Shown here: piece by piece, positions 17,436-25,000 of the stretch
How positions within the stretch are numbered: the stretch's first letter is position 1
Layout of the letters: each line of letters starts with the position of its first letter
Source: an uncultured Bacteroidia bacterium
GTDB lineage: Bacteria; Bacteroidota; Bacteroidia; JANWVE01
Assembly (NCBI GenBank): GCA_938028625.1
Contig: CALIZB010000074.1
Span: 1-50,857 of the forward strand
DNA length: 50,857 bases
Direction of reading: 5' to 3'
Notes under the pieces: generated by a model
Databases searched by the model: none
What the model saw: the letters and a program-made list of their open reading frames with translations, nothing else
Told to the model about the DNA's origin: nothing
Made by a program: the position numbers and the translations under genes

Positions 17436-17465
17436 TTGTTTTAGAATTTCGGATTTTGAAAGGAT

Positions 17466-18491
17466 TTAAATAACCTTAACTAACTTAACAAGCTCATCTT
17501 TGTAGTTTTTACCTATTGGAATATTGTGATTCTGGATATATACGTGTCCGTCTTCAATCTTTGTAATTTTATTGATAGCTACAATATAAGAACGGTGTAC
17601 TCTACAAAATTGTGGATAAGGCAATAAGTCTGCAAAACGTTTGAGTAAAGCACTTGCTAGTACGCGTTTTTCTTCTAATACTATGGTAGTATAGTTATCA
17701 AAGGCTTCCAAATAGAGAATATCTTGAACTTTTATGCTCATCATGCGTCCCCTGTCGCGTACAAAAAATACACCTTCAATATCAAAGCGATTTTCCTGTG
17801 GTGTAGAGGTTTCCTGCTCTGTGTCATTGTTCTGTTCTTGTTCTAAAAAGAGAATGTATTTGTTGTTTTGTGTAGGCATTTCAGAAACAAAAATTTTAAT
17901 TTTTTCTTCCAGATTGTACCATGCGGGTTCAGGTCTGTTAAGAAAAGAAAGAATATTCGGAATAAAGGCTGTGATTTTCTTATCTGTCAGATTTTCCTGT
18001 TTAAGCAGTTTAAGGGCATGGGTATTAAAAAACACAATATTGAGTTCATAATCAAAAATGACTATTCCTTTATCAAAATAAAGATTAAGGATAGATTTGT
18101 AATCGTCCTGGTGGTGAAGGTTTTTATGTTTTTGCAGGGCAATTTCAATGGCAAACTGTAAATCTGTATCTTTGAAAGGCTTGGTCAGGTAGCCAAAAGG
18201 CTGGGTTTTTATAGCTTCCTGAAAGGTTTTGCTGTCCGCAAAAGCAGTAACAAAAATAATAGGAATATCATACTGCTGATGCAGTTCTTTTGCAGTTTCA
18301 ATACCATTTTTATCTCCTTTGATATGAATATCCATAAGAAGCAGGTCAGGCTGTGTATGAGAAAGAAAACCGAGTAAATCCTGATAGTTATCTGCTGTAC
18401 CGAGTACCTGATAGCCCATCTGGGAAAGCCTGAGTTCCATATCCATAGCGATAGCAAACTCATCTTCTACAATAAAAACTTTAATTGCCAT
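17466..18491 (-). CDS. REC-PAS-LytTR response regulator
   Basis: 341 residues from the ATG at 18491. The receiver domain (1-125) has the acidic pair Glu9/Asp10, phospho-acceptor Asp54 in LLLMDIHIKG, and the conserved Lys in YLTKPF. A PAS-like region follows (about 145-195, with GIVIFDYELNIVFFN). The C-terminal LytTR DNA-binding domain spans about 240-341, with LYLEAFDNYTTI and FCRVHRSYIVAINKI. Most LytTR regulators lack a central PAS domain, so this one may integrate a second signal. No histidine kinase is adjacent. It is monocistronic, with the promoter box at 18522. Confidence 0.9.
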   Translation of the reverse strand: MAIKVFIVEDEFAIAMDMELRLSQMGYQVLGTADNYQDLLGFLSHTQPDLLLMDIHIKGDKNGIETAKELHQQYDIPIIFVTAFADSKTFQEAIKTQPFGYLTKPFKDTDLQFAIEIALQKHKNLHHQDDYKSILNLYFDKGIVIFDYELNIVFFNTHALKLLKQENLTDKKITAFIPNILSFLNRPEPAWYNLEEKIKIFVSEMPTQNNKYILFLEQEQNNDTEQETSTPQENRFDIEGVFFVRDRGRMMSIKVQDILYLEAFDNYTTIVLEEKRVLASALLKRFADLLPYPQFCRVHRSYIVAINKITKIEDGHVYIQNHNIPIGKNYKDELVKLVKVI

Positions 18492-18521
18492 AGCAAAAGC
18501 AGGTAAATTGAATTGAATATA

Positions 18522-18529
18522 CAAATATA
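18522..18529 (-). promoter_or_regulatory. TAnnTTTG promoter box of the LytTR regulator
   Basis: TATATTTG on the minus strand, 30 nt before the ATG at 18491. A weaker TGCTTTTG lies 2 nt before the ATG. Confidence 0.5.
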
Positions 18530-18593
18530 AGTTTTATTTTTTTGAAGCAAACATGAACATTTAAATCTGCTTGCTATGAGCACAAAGTGATAC

Positions 18594-19364
18594 TCATTTT
18601 ATTATCAATTTAAGCAAGCCAAAAACAATAAGAATATCATAAATGGCATGTGTCCAGGCGGCAATACCAAATCCTCTTAACAAAAATATAATCCCCAGCA
18701 CTATACCTGCCCCCATTCTAAATAAAAAAGAATTCCATGTAAATATATCTCCTCCTGTACCTATGTAATGTATGTATGAAAAAGTTGCGGCAGATATGAT
18801 AAAAATAATAAATTTAGTCCCGTACATTTTCTTTTCAGGATACATATTGTCTAACAAAACAAAAGGAAATCCTAAAAAAAGAAACCTAAAAAAGAACTCT
18901 TCGTAAAATCCTGCCCCAAGACATAAAGCAAATTGTGTGACAGCGTCTGGTTCAGAGTCAAATATAATAAGTTTATGTCCAAAAAACGCAAAATTAACAA
19001 GAGGTGCTAGCATGAAAGCATATAGCAAAGATTCTATGGTCATACCAAGAATATATCGTTTTTTTATGGTTATTCCCTGTTTTCTATCTCGCTGAACTGT
19101 AAAAATACATAACGCAAGGATAAGTACTCCCACTATAATAGTACCCCAGAAACCTAATAGACTTGCAAATTCTTGCACCCAGTTCGCAACTCCGTTAATA
19201 ACAGAAGATTGTTGTACGCGTATTAGCACTTCGTAACCTATCAGCAAAGGAAGTGCAGATAATAAAGAATAAGAAGCCTTTTTAGTAGCTTTAAAGTAAC
19301 CTAATTTTATTTCTTTTGGTGTTTCTGGTTTAGGTTTAAAGAAGAAATTTTCATTACTGTACAT
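18594..19364 (-). CDS. CPBP-family intramembrane metalloprotease
   Basis: 256 residues with about six to eight hydrophobic helices. The CPBP/Abi (CAAX protease and bacteriocin-processing) motifs are visible: YEEFFFRFLFLG supplies the EExxxR catalytic motif, FSYIHYIG supplies the FxxxH His, and WTHAIYDILIVFG supplies the last His/Asp-bearing helix. It is probably an inner-membrane glutamic-type protease of the Rce1 fold; substrates are unknown. The ATG overlaps the end of the LysM gene by 11 nt (ATGTACAGTAA), so it is co-translated with a cell-wall-binding protein. Confidence 0.88.
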   Translation of the reverse strand: MYSNENFFFKPKPETPKEIKLGYFKATKKASYSLLSALPLLIGYEVLIRVQQSSVINGVANWVQEFASLLGFWGTIIVGVLILALCIFTVQRDRKQGITIKKRYILGMTIESLLYAFMLAPLVNFAFFGHKLIIFDSEPDAVTQFALCLGAGFYEEFFFRFLFLGFPFVLLDNMYPEKKMYGTKFIIFIISAATFSYIHYIGTGGDIFTWNSFLFRMGAGIVLGIIFLLRGFGIAAWTHAIYDILIVFGLLKLIIK

Positions 19365-20211
19365 ATTTTATTTCTACATTAAATTCTTTTTCAGTGGATT
19401 TTAACATCTCTGCCACAGCAGGAGTAATTTTAAGCAAATAATCCGTGAGTTTGGGGTCATTGGCTTCTATACGGGCATATACACTTTTTTTATTGGTGGG
19501 ATTGATAATAGTAATAATGGTGCCTATTTTAATCTCTTTATGGATAGCTCCAAAACTATCTGCTTTTAATAAGCTGTCTGTTACTAATGCTTTACCTGTT
19601 TCTATTTTTTTCTGATAGGGTTTGACAAATACTTCATTTACAACATCTTTTTTTCCTGTTTCATCTTGGGCTACTACCTTAATCTGCGGATTAGGATTGT
19701 CAAAAGCAGGATTAACGGGTGTAACGGTGGTATTGTTATTATTATTTGTACTCTTTTGTCCGTCTGAATATCCTACAATAAGTTTTTGTCCTATTTGTAA
19801 AACAGGGGTTTGGGTAAAACCATTCCATGCGTACATTTTTTGCAAGGAAACACCATGCCTCTGAGCAATACCCCCAGGAGTATCCCCGGATTTAACTGTA
19901 TAGTAAACAGGCTGTAAAGGAGTTTTTACCACATTGTTTCCTGTGTTCTGATTAGCATTTCCGCGGGGAATGTTCAGAATTTGTCCTATGTTGAGTTTGT
20001 CCAAGTCTGTATCGGGATTTACTTCTTTTATAGCCGCAAGCGAAGTACCATATTTTTGTGCTAAACCTGAAACCGTATTACCTTGTTCTATTTTATACAA
20101 AATACAGCGCTTACCTGCAATTATTTTCTGACCCACAGAGTCTCTGGGCGTGTACGCATAACTGAATAAGGCTGTAATCATACAAAAATATACTATACAC
20201 AAACGAATCAT
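19354..20211 (-). CDS. LysM-domain periplasmic protein with RlpA-like C-terminus
   Basis: 285 residues from the ATG at 20211. A signal peptide (MIRLCIVYFCMITALFSYA) is followed by two LysM domains, YKIEQGNTVSGLAQKYGTSL (about 40-85) and YYTVKSGDTPGGIAQRHGVS (about 103-150), which bind peptidoglycan GlcNAc. The C-terminal 90 residues (KEIKIGTIITIINPTNKKSVYARIE) look like a small double-psi barrel as in RlpA/DPBB proteins, but no catalytic Asp is evident to me. The linker is Asn/Thr-rich. It heads a two-gene operon with the CPBP protease. Confidence 0.88.
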   Translation of the reverse strand: MIRLCIVYFCMITALFSYAYTPRDSVGQKIIAGKRCILYKIEQGNTVSGLAQKYGTSLAAIKEVNPDTDLDKLNIGQILNIPRGNANQNTGNNVVKTPLQPVYYTVKSGDTPGGIAQRHGVSLQKMYAWNGFTQTPVLQIGQKLIVGYSDGQKSTNNNNNTTVTPVNPAFDNPNPQIKVVAQDETGKKDVVNEVFVKPYQKKIETGKALVTDSLLKADSFGAIHKEIKIGTIITIINPTNKKSVYARIEANDPKLTDYLLKITPAVAEMLKSTEKEFNVEIKYVQ

Positions 20212-20215
20212 AATA

Positions 20216-20223
20216 CAAAGATA
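20216..20223 (-). promoter_or_regulatory. TAnnTTTG promoter box of the LysM gene
   Basis: TATCTTTG on the minus strand with a 4-nt gap (TATT) to the ATG at 20211, which fixes this start. Confidence 0.65.
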
Positions 20224-20354
20224 CATTATTTTCAACTTTAAAGACAGAAGTCTGCAATTATTTCATCACTCTTTTATGAGGTTTGTGTATAAGAAATACC
20301 TTATTCTTCGTAAAAAACAATAAAAAATCCCGTGCATCTAACCGTGTTTTTTCG

Positions 20355-20362
20355 TATTTTTG
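20355..20362 (+). promoter_or_regulatory. TAnnTTTG promoter box of the peroxiredoxin-like gene
   Basis: TATTTTTG, 10 nt before the ATG at 20373. It lies in a 161-nt divergent spacer with the LysM promoter at the other end. Confidence 0.6.
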
Positions 20363-20372
20363 CTTTATATTT

Positions 20373-21011
20373 ATGCGGAAAATTAGCATAATTGTTTTCT
20401 TTTGGTGCAGTATAACCTGTTTTTTATATTCTCAAACCGAAGCCGAGGGGTTAAAAATAGGCGATAAAGCCCCTCAATTTGTGGCAGTGGACAATCATGC
20501 TATGCCTGTATATCTTAATCGTTTGCTTAAACAAGGTCCTGTTGTACTAATGTTTTATCATGGAAGCTGGTCAAATTCTGCTCTGATACAGTTAAGAAAT
20601 TTGCAGGATTCTTTACGTATGATTTATGAAATGGGAGGTGAAGTGATTGCTATTACCACAGAAAGCATGGAAAACGTGATTAAAATAAGTAGAAAAATGG
20701 AGATGCGATTTCCGATTATATCAGATAAAAACCGTATGATTAGCCTGCGGTACAAAGTAGGTAAAAATATGGAAACCAACAAAGTAGATGAGTACAAAAA
20801 GAGAGGCTATGATATTAAAAAAATGACCGCAGACAGTACAACTTTTGTGTCCATGCCTGCAACGTACATTATAGGACAAGACGGTATCATTAAAGCGGCT
20901 TTTGTCAGTAAAGAATACGAGATTACCCCAAGTATCAATTATATTATTGCTAAACTGATGGAAGAAGGATTTAAACCTCGTAAAAGAGAACTTGAAGATA
21001 ATGACGGATAA
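20373..21011 (+). CDS. AhpC/TSA-like thioredoxin-fold protein lacking the catalytic cysteines
   Basis: 212 residues with a signal peptide (about 1-20) and therefore a periplasmic location. The fold is AhpC/TSA-like: LKIGDKAPQFVAVD, GPVVLMFYHGSWSNSALIQL, then VIAITTES, FPIISD and SMPATYIIGQDGIIKAAFV. In active peroxiredoxins of this group the loop reads GSWCPYC; here Ser67 and Ala70 replace both cysteines, and I find no other candidate Cys after residue 16. The protein therefore cannot use standard peroxidatic chemistry. It may be a binding or structural derivative. Confidence 0.8.
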   Translation: MRKISIIVFFWCSITCFLYSQTEAEGLKIGDKAPQFVAVDNHAMPVYLNRLLKQGPVVLMFYHGSWSNSALIQLRNLQDSLRMIYEMGGEVIAITTESMENVIKISRKMEMRFPIISDKNRMISLRYKVGKNMETNKVDEYKKRGYDIKKMTADSTTFVSMPATYIIGQDGIIKAAFVSKEYEITPSINYIIAKLMEEGFKPRKRELEDNDG

Positions 21012-21023
21012 GAGTATTCAAAT

Positions 21024-21845
21024 CTAATCCGCGTATTCATACTCAAATTCGTTGTAACCTATTACTCTGTCTGTTTTATCTTTTTTGGTAGCTTCGATTT
21101 CATCACCAAATTCGTTATACTTATAATTCCACTTGAAATAAAGCGTTTTTTCATCGCTGAAATAATCATATTCTAATTCATTGCCTTTGGCATCATACTT
21201 TATTACTATTTTGAAACGGATATTGCCATCTCCTCTGTAACTTACTTCTTCTGTGTTTCTTCCTTTGGCATCATACTTAAACGTAGATTTCCATTCTAAT
21301 GAACCGTCAGCGGCGTAGTCTTCTTTGGCTATTTCATGTCCTTGTTCATCATATTTGAATTTCCATGTAAAACTGACTTTTCCGTCTGCCTTTACTTCAG
21401 AAGTTTCAGTTAACTGACCTTTTTCATTATAGATATAAATTGTTTTATACCAAGGTTTACCATTGGCACGGGTATAGGCTTCTTCAATAATCTGGTTTTT
21501 ATCATTATATTTGGATTTCATACGATATTCCAAAATGTCCTCATCATTATATTTCATAGTTTCCTGTAATAGTCCCTTGCTATCATAGCTATAAACAGTG
21601 CGAGAAAACTGCATACCATCACGTTTATAGATAATTTGTTCTACTAAACGGGAAAGACTGTCATATTTGCTGTTCATAAACAAAACTTTACTTTCTTTTT
21701 CTACATATCCATCACTATTTATTCTGAAATCATACTGATATACATTACGAACTTTTTTGTTACTGTGTGTGTGCGAAATCTGTGCATAAGAAACAATGTA
21801 AAAACACTCAATAAATACAAAGAAAACCAAGACTATATATTTCAT
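21024..21845 (-). CDS. Secreted YD/RHS-like tandem-repeat protein
   Basis: 273 residues with a signal peptide (about 1-21, ending SYAQ). The rest is eight or so tandem units of about 24 residues with the consensus KYDxxGxxxEExxYxxDGxxxWK, for example YDEQGHEIAKEDYAADGSLEWK. This beta-hairpin repeat resembles RHS/YD repeats and the repeats in many Bacteroidota surface proteins. No C-terminal sorting domain is visible, so it is likely periplasmic or loosely surface-bound. Its 3' end faces the peroxiredoxin-like gene only 12 nt away, with no obvious terminator. Confidence 0.82.
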   Translation of the reverse strand: MKYIVLVFFVFIECFYIVSYAQISHTHSNKKVRNVYQYDFRINSDGYVEKESKVLFMNSKYDSLSRLVEQIIYKRDGMQFSRTVYSYDSKGLLQETMKYNDEDILEYRMKSKYNDKNQIIEEAYTRANGKPWYKTIYIYNEKGQLTETSEVKADGKVSFTWKFKYDEQGHEIAKEDYAADGSLEWKSTFKYDAKGRNTEEVSYRGDGNIRFKIVIKYDAKGNELEYDYFSDEKTLYFKWNYKYNEFGDEIEATKKDKTDRVIGYNEFEYEYAD

Positions 21846-21873
21846 ATCAAATAAAATTTTGTTCTAAGCAAAA

Positions 21874-21881
21874 CAAAAATA
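21874..21881 (-). promoter_or_regulatory. TAnnTTTG promoter box of the YD-repeat gene
   Basis: TATTTTTG on the minus strand, 28 nt before the ATG at 21845. Confidence 0.5.
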
Positions 21882-22022
21882 ATATGTTTGTTACAAATAT
21901 GCAATATTTTGTATGTATATTCATACCAATAAGACATAAATCTTGCATTTAAAGCAGTGAAGGTAAAATTTTCTTGGATAGACTGATACATTTTTATTTA
22001 ATTTGCATCATTATTTTAAGTT

Positions 22023-22355
22023 ATGAAACACCTATTTGTTGTATTATTATCAGTTCTTTGTTTTGTTATTTTACCTTTTAATCAGGTTATAGCACATGCT
22101 TCCGCAAAATATACTTCTACACCCAAAAGGGCAGAAGTAGAAAAAAAGGTTCATTCAAAAGCCTTCAAAATCTGGAAAGTTCAAAAGAAAAGACACAGCA
22201 ATCCTGCTCCAATATTTCTGATTATTGCTTTGGTAGCCGCGGCGGGTGCTGTAGCGGTTTATTTTCTTACTCCAATGGTAGTTGTAGCCGCTGTGCTCGG
22301 TGCAATTGCATTTATTGCATTTATTCTATATTTTGTTTATTCAGGTGCAAACTAG
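22023..22355 (+). CDS. Small membrane protein with signal peptide and two C-terminal helices
   Basis: 110 residues. An N-terminal signal sequence (about 1-25, ending VIAHA) is followed by a strongly basic stretch (KRAEVEKKVHSKAFKIWKVQKKRH) and then two hydrophobic helices (about 63-83 and 85-106) rich in Ala and Val. I do not recognise a specific family; the layout resembles small Bacteroidota envelope proteins of unknown role. Its 3' end overlaps the likely start of the glycosyltransferase-like gene, suggesting co-translation. Confidence 0.75.
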   Translation: MKHLFVVLLSVLCFVILPFNQVIAHASAKYTSTPKRAEVEKKVHSKAFKIWKVQKKRHSNPAPIFLIIALVAAAGAVAVYFLTPMVVVAAVLGAIAFIAFILYFVYSGAN

Positions 22356-23556
22356 TGCAAAAACGTTTTTTATTTTAATTTTAGGCATTGTTTTGATTAT
22401 ACGATGCCTATTTGTTTTTTACATTATACAGCACCAGCTGTACGCGTGGGACGACAGTTATCAGTATTTGCAAATAGCCAAAAATTTACCTAATTTCTCA
22501 CAAATGAGCATTCCCCCTTACGTACCTGACTTACAAAGAATGCCTTTGTACCCTGTTTTTTTATGGCTTTGTAGACTTAATCCTATTCTTATTCTTTTTG
22601 TTCAGATGCTTGTCCAAAGTGCAACAGCATGGTATATCTATAAAATACTGGGTAATTACACAAAATATGCCCTCTACATTGCTTTTGCTTATTGGCTTAT
22701 GCCCATTAGCATTTTATTTTCTAATCTTGTACTTACAGAATGTCTATTTGTTTTTTTTATGGTAGCAAGTTTTTATCACATCAAGCAAGAAAAATGGATA
22801 ATCGCAAATATTTTACTTACGGCAAGTATCTTCACCCGACCTAACAGCATTTTAATACTATTTTTCTTATTAGTTTTAGGCTTTGTTTATACATGGAAAA
22901 AAAAGACTTCAAAAAAACTTGTTATTCAATTTTTTACAGGATTAACCATAAGTTTTATTTGTATACTCGGTTGGGTGTATAGAAATTATACTATTTGTCA
23001 GGAGTGGAAACTTTCTCTATTAAGAGATAATACCTTAATTCATGGAAGATTAGGAGGGCTTTTATGCTATCAAAAAAAATTACCTTATACAGATGATAAT
23101 CTAGTTTGTCAATCAGAAGCGTATCTCATTCAACATAAAGTTAATCCACTAAAAAAGTATTACACTGACATACACAGGCAAGAAACAGAAATATACACTC
23201 AAAAAGCACACAATATTGCATATAACTATATTCTACAAAACTTTTTTAGCTATACTTTATTTCAGTTCGATTGTGCTTTTGAACTGTACAAAGGAATGGG
23301 ATATAAGTCATGGCTAAGTATTACTGAAAACAAGTTTTTAAGTGCTTTTTTAGCTTTTTTACAGGTGATATACACCTTAATTTGTGTATTTGTTCTTTTT
23401 CGTACTATTGTAAAAATAAGAAAATTAGATTGTATGCAACTCATTGTTTTGTGTAGTGTATTAGTCATGATAATTTTAGCTTTATTACCTTATGCGGATA
23501 CGCGTTATCGCTTTCCAATAGATAGCCTAATTTTTTTACTCTATGTACGCCCGTAA
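22345..23556 (+). CDS. Polytopic GT-C-type glycosyltransferase (ArnT/PMT-like)
   Basis: About 403 residues with 9-11 predicted membrane helices. The first periplasmic loop begins AWDDSYQYLQIAKNL, the acidic DD-xxY pattern used by lipid-phosphate-sugar-dependent GT-C enzymes, and RMPLYPVFLWL follows as in the PMT/ArnT families. It probably transfers a sugar from a polyprenyl carrier to protein or glycan on the periplasmic face. The start is uncertain: GTG at 22345 overlaps the previous gene by 11 nt, while another GTG at 22300 would overlap it by 56 nt. There is no ATG near the expected N-terminus. Confidence 0.75.
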   Translation: MQTSAKTFFILILGIVLIIRCLFVFYIIQHQLYAWDDSYQYLQIAKNLPNFSQMSIPPYVPDLQRMPLYPVFLWLCRLNPILILFVQMLVQSATAWYIYKILGNYTKYALYIAFAYWLMPISILFSNLVLTECLFVFFMVASFYHIKQEKWIIANILLTASIFTRPNSILILFFLLVLGFVYTWKKKTSKKLVIQFFTGLTISFICILGWVYRNYTICQEWKLSLLRDNTLIHGRLGGLLCYQKKLPYTDDNLVCQSEAYLIQHKVNPLKKYYTDIHRQETEIYTQKAHNIAYNYILQNFFSYTLFQFDCAFELYKGMGYKSWLSITENKFLSAFLAFLQVIYTLICVFVLFRTIVKIRKLDCMQLIVLCSVLVMIILALLPYADTRYRFPIDSLIFLLYVRP

Positions 23557-23576
23557 AAATAAACCGATATTGTTTG

Positions 23577-23584
23577 TATCTTTG
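23577..23584 (+). promoter_or_regulatory. TAnnTTTG promoter box of gldB
   Basis: TATCTTTG, 26 nt before the gldB ATG. Confidence 0.55.
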
Positions 23585-23610
23585 CCAAGTATTCTATTTC
23601 AAGTTAAAAT

Positions 23611-24942
23611 ATGCTTACTCACACGCGTAAAGTCTTTTTTATTCTTTCAAATATCGTAGCACTGAGTTTTTTTATAGTTTCTTGTAGTAAATGCAATAAA
23701 AGTAACGAAGAAAAACGCCAAGAAAAAATCAAAAAAGACCTTGTTTCTCAAAAAGATAGTGTAAAAGTAACGGTTAATAATTTTCATTTAGCAATGGACA
23801 GTGTATATTTTTTATGGAAAAAAGATACTACTCAATCACCCCTCGCACTCATAAAAAAGCATCTTGTTCCTAAATATGAACGTTTTATTGTAAAATACAT
23901 CAATCTTGGCAAGCCCATAGACAGCACAGATGCTCGTTGGTTAATGACGTTCCAAAGCTATAAACACCCTAATCCAAGTTGTGATATTAGTCCGTTGAAT
24001 ATTGTTTTGAGAAGGTTACTTCGTACCAAAGACAAATACGCGTTTGAAAATATCGGTTTGAAGAAATTGGACAGTGCCTTAAAAAAACTTCCGCTCAACT
24101 GTGCAGAAGTACAAAAAACAAGGTTTTACCTTGCGCAATTCTTTAAGACAAAAGACAGCCAATCATTAGAAAAACTTATTTTCTCTCTTCAAGAATTAAG
24201 TGGTATTTTTGATTGGCAATATCTGTATGCAAGCATAGATAAAACATGGAAAAACCATGATATTAAACAAACTATGCTTCCTATTGCTAAAAGGTATCAT
24301 TATTTTTATCCAAATAAGCAACTACCGCCAATTATTTTGTTTGTATCCAGTTTAGAAAAAGATGCAGAGGTAGTAGTAGATACAAGTTTTATAGCTATTT
24401 CTATGGATTTTTGTCTTGGGGATACCTTCAAATTCTATCATAATGATAAGTTACCTGTATATTTACATCAAAGATTTAACCTTAAAGCCTATCCTTATAC
24501 CGCAATGCGCCGTTTTGCAGGAACACATTTTTCTAAACCTGTTGATAAACAACCTGTATTTGCGGAGATTATGCTTAAAATGGGCGCAGCGGCTTATTTT
24601 ACTAAAAATATGATAGAAAATGCAGAAGACACACTCATTTTTAGTTGTTCAAAAGCAAAATTGCAGTGGGCATATCAAAATGAGCCTTTTATATGGAAAG
24701 ACATGTTAGGCAAACTCTATTCTAAAAATGCCACTGATTTTCGTAAATACGTAGAAACTGCACCTTTCACCAAAGGATATAGTGATAAATCACCTGGACA
24801 GTTAGCTATGTTTATTGGATACAGGATTGTGAGCAGTTATATGGAAAAACACCCCGAAGTAAATTTACCTACTCTAATGAAAACCCAAGACTGGCTGACT
24901 ATTCTTAAAGAATCAGGATATGAACCGCAAAAACCTGCATAA
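23611..24942 (+). CDS. gldB: Gliding-motility lipoprotein GldB-like
   Basis: 443 residues with an SPII signal whose lipobox is FIVSC (lipidated Cys25). The C-terminal two thirds match GldB as I recall it: ISMDFCLGDTFKFY, YLHQRFNLKAYPYTAMRRF, then KAKLQWAYQNEPFIWKDML and SDKSPGQLAMFIGYRIVSSY. GldB is an envelope lipoprotein required for gliding motility and linked to type IX secretion in flavobacteria. The protein is longer than the roughly 320-residue flavobacterial GldB, with an extra N-terminal region (about 30-170). gldC, often next to gldB, is not adjacent. The downstream gene is murA. Confidence 0.88.
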   Translation: MLTHTRKVFFILSNIVALSFFIVSCSKCNKSNEEKRQEKIKKDLVSQKDSVKVTVNNFHLAMDSVYFLWKKDTTQSPLALIKKHLVPKYERFIVKYINLGKPIDSTDARWLMTFQSYKHPNPSCDISPLNIVLRRLLRTKDKYAFENIGLKKLDSALKKLPLNCAEVQKTRFYLAQFFKTKDSQSLEKLIFSLQELSGIFDWQYLYASIDKTWKNHDIKQTMLPIAKRYHYFYPNKQLPPIILFVSSLEKDAEVVVDTSFIAISMDFCLGDTFKFYHNDKLPVYLHQRFNLKAYPYTAMRRFAGTHFSKPVDKQPVFAEIMLKMGAAAYFTKNMIENAEDTLIFSCSKAKLQWAYQNEPFIWKDMLGKLYSKNATDFRKYVETAPFTKGYSDKSPGQLAMFIGYRIVSSYMEKHPEVNLPTLMKTQDWLTILKESGYEPQKPA

Positions 24943-24988
24943 AAACAGTTTTTTACATACAAATTTATGTTCTATCATAAAACAATTG

Positions 24989-24996
24989 TACCTTTA
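24989..24996 (+). promoter_or_regulatory. Near-consensus promoter box of murA
   Basis: TACCTTTA (last base differs from TAnnTTTG), 4 nt before the murA ATG. Confidence 0.4.
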
Positions 24997-25000
24997 AGCT

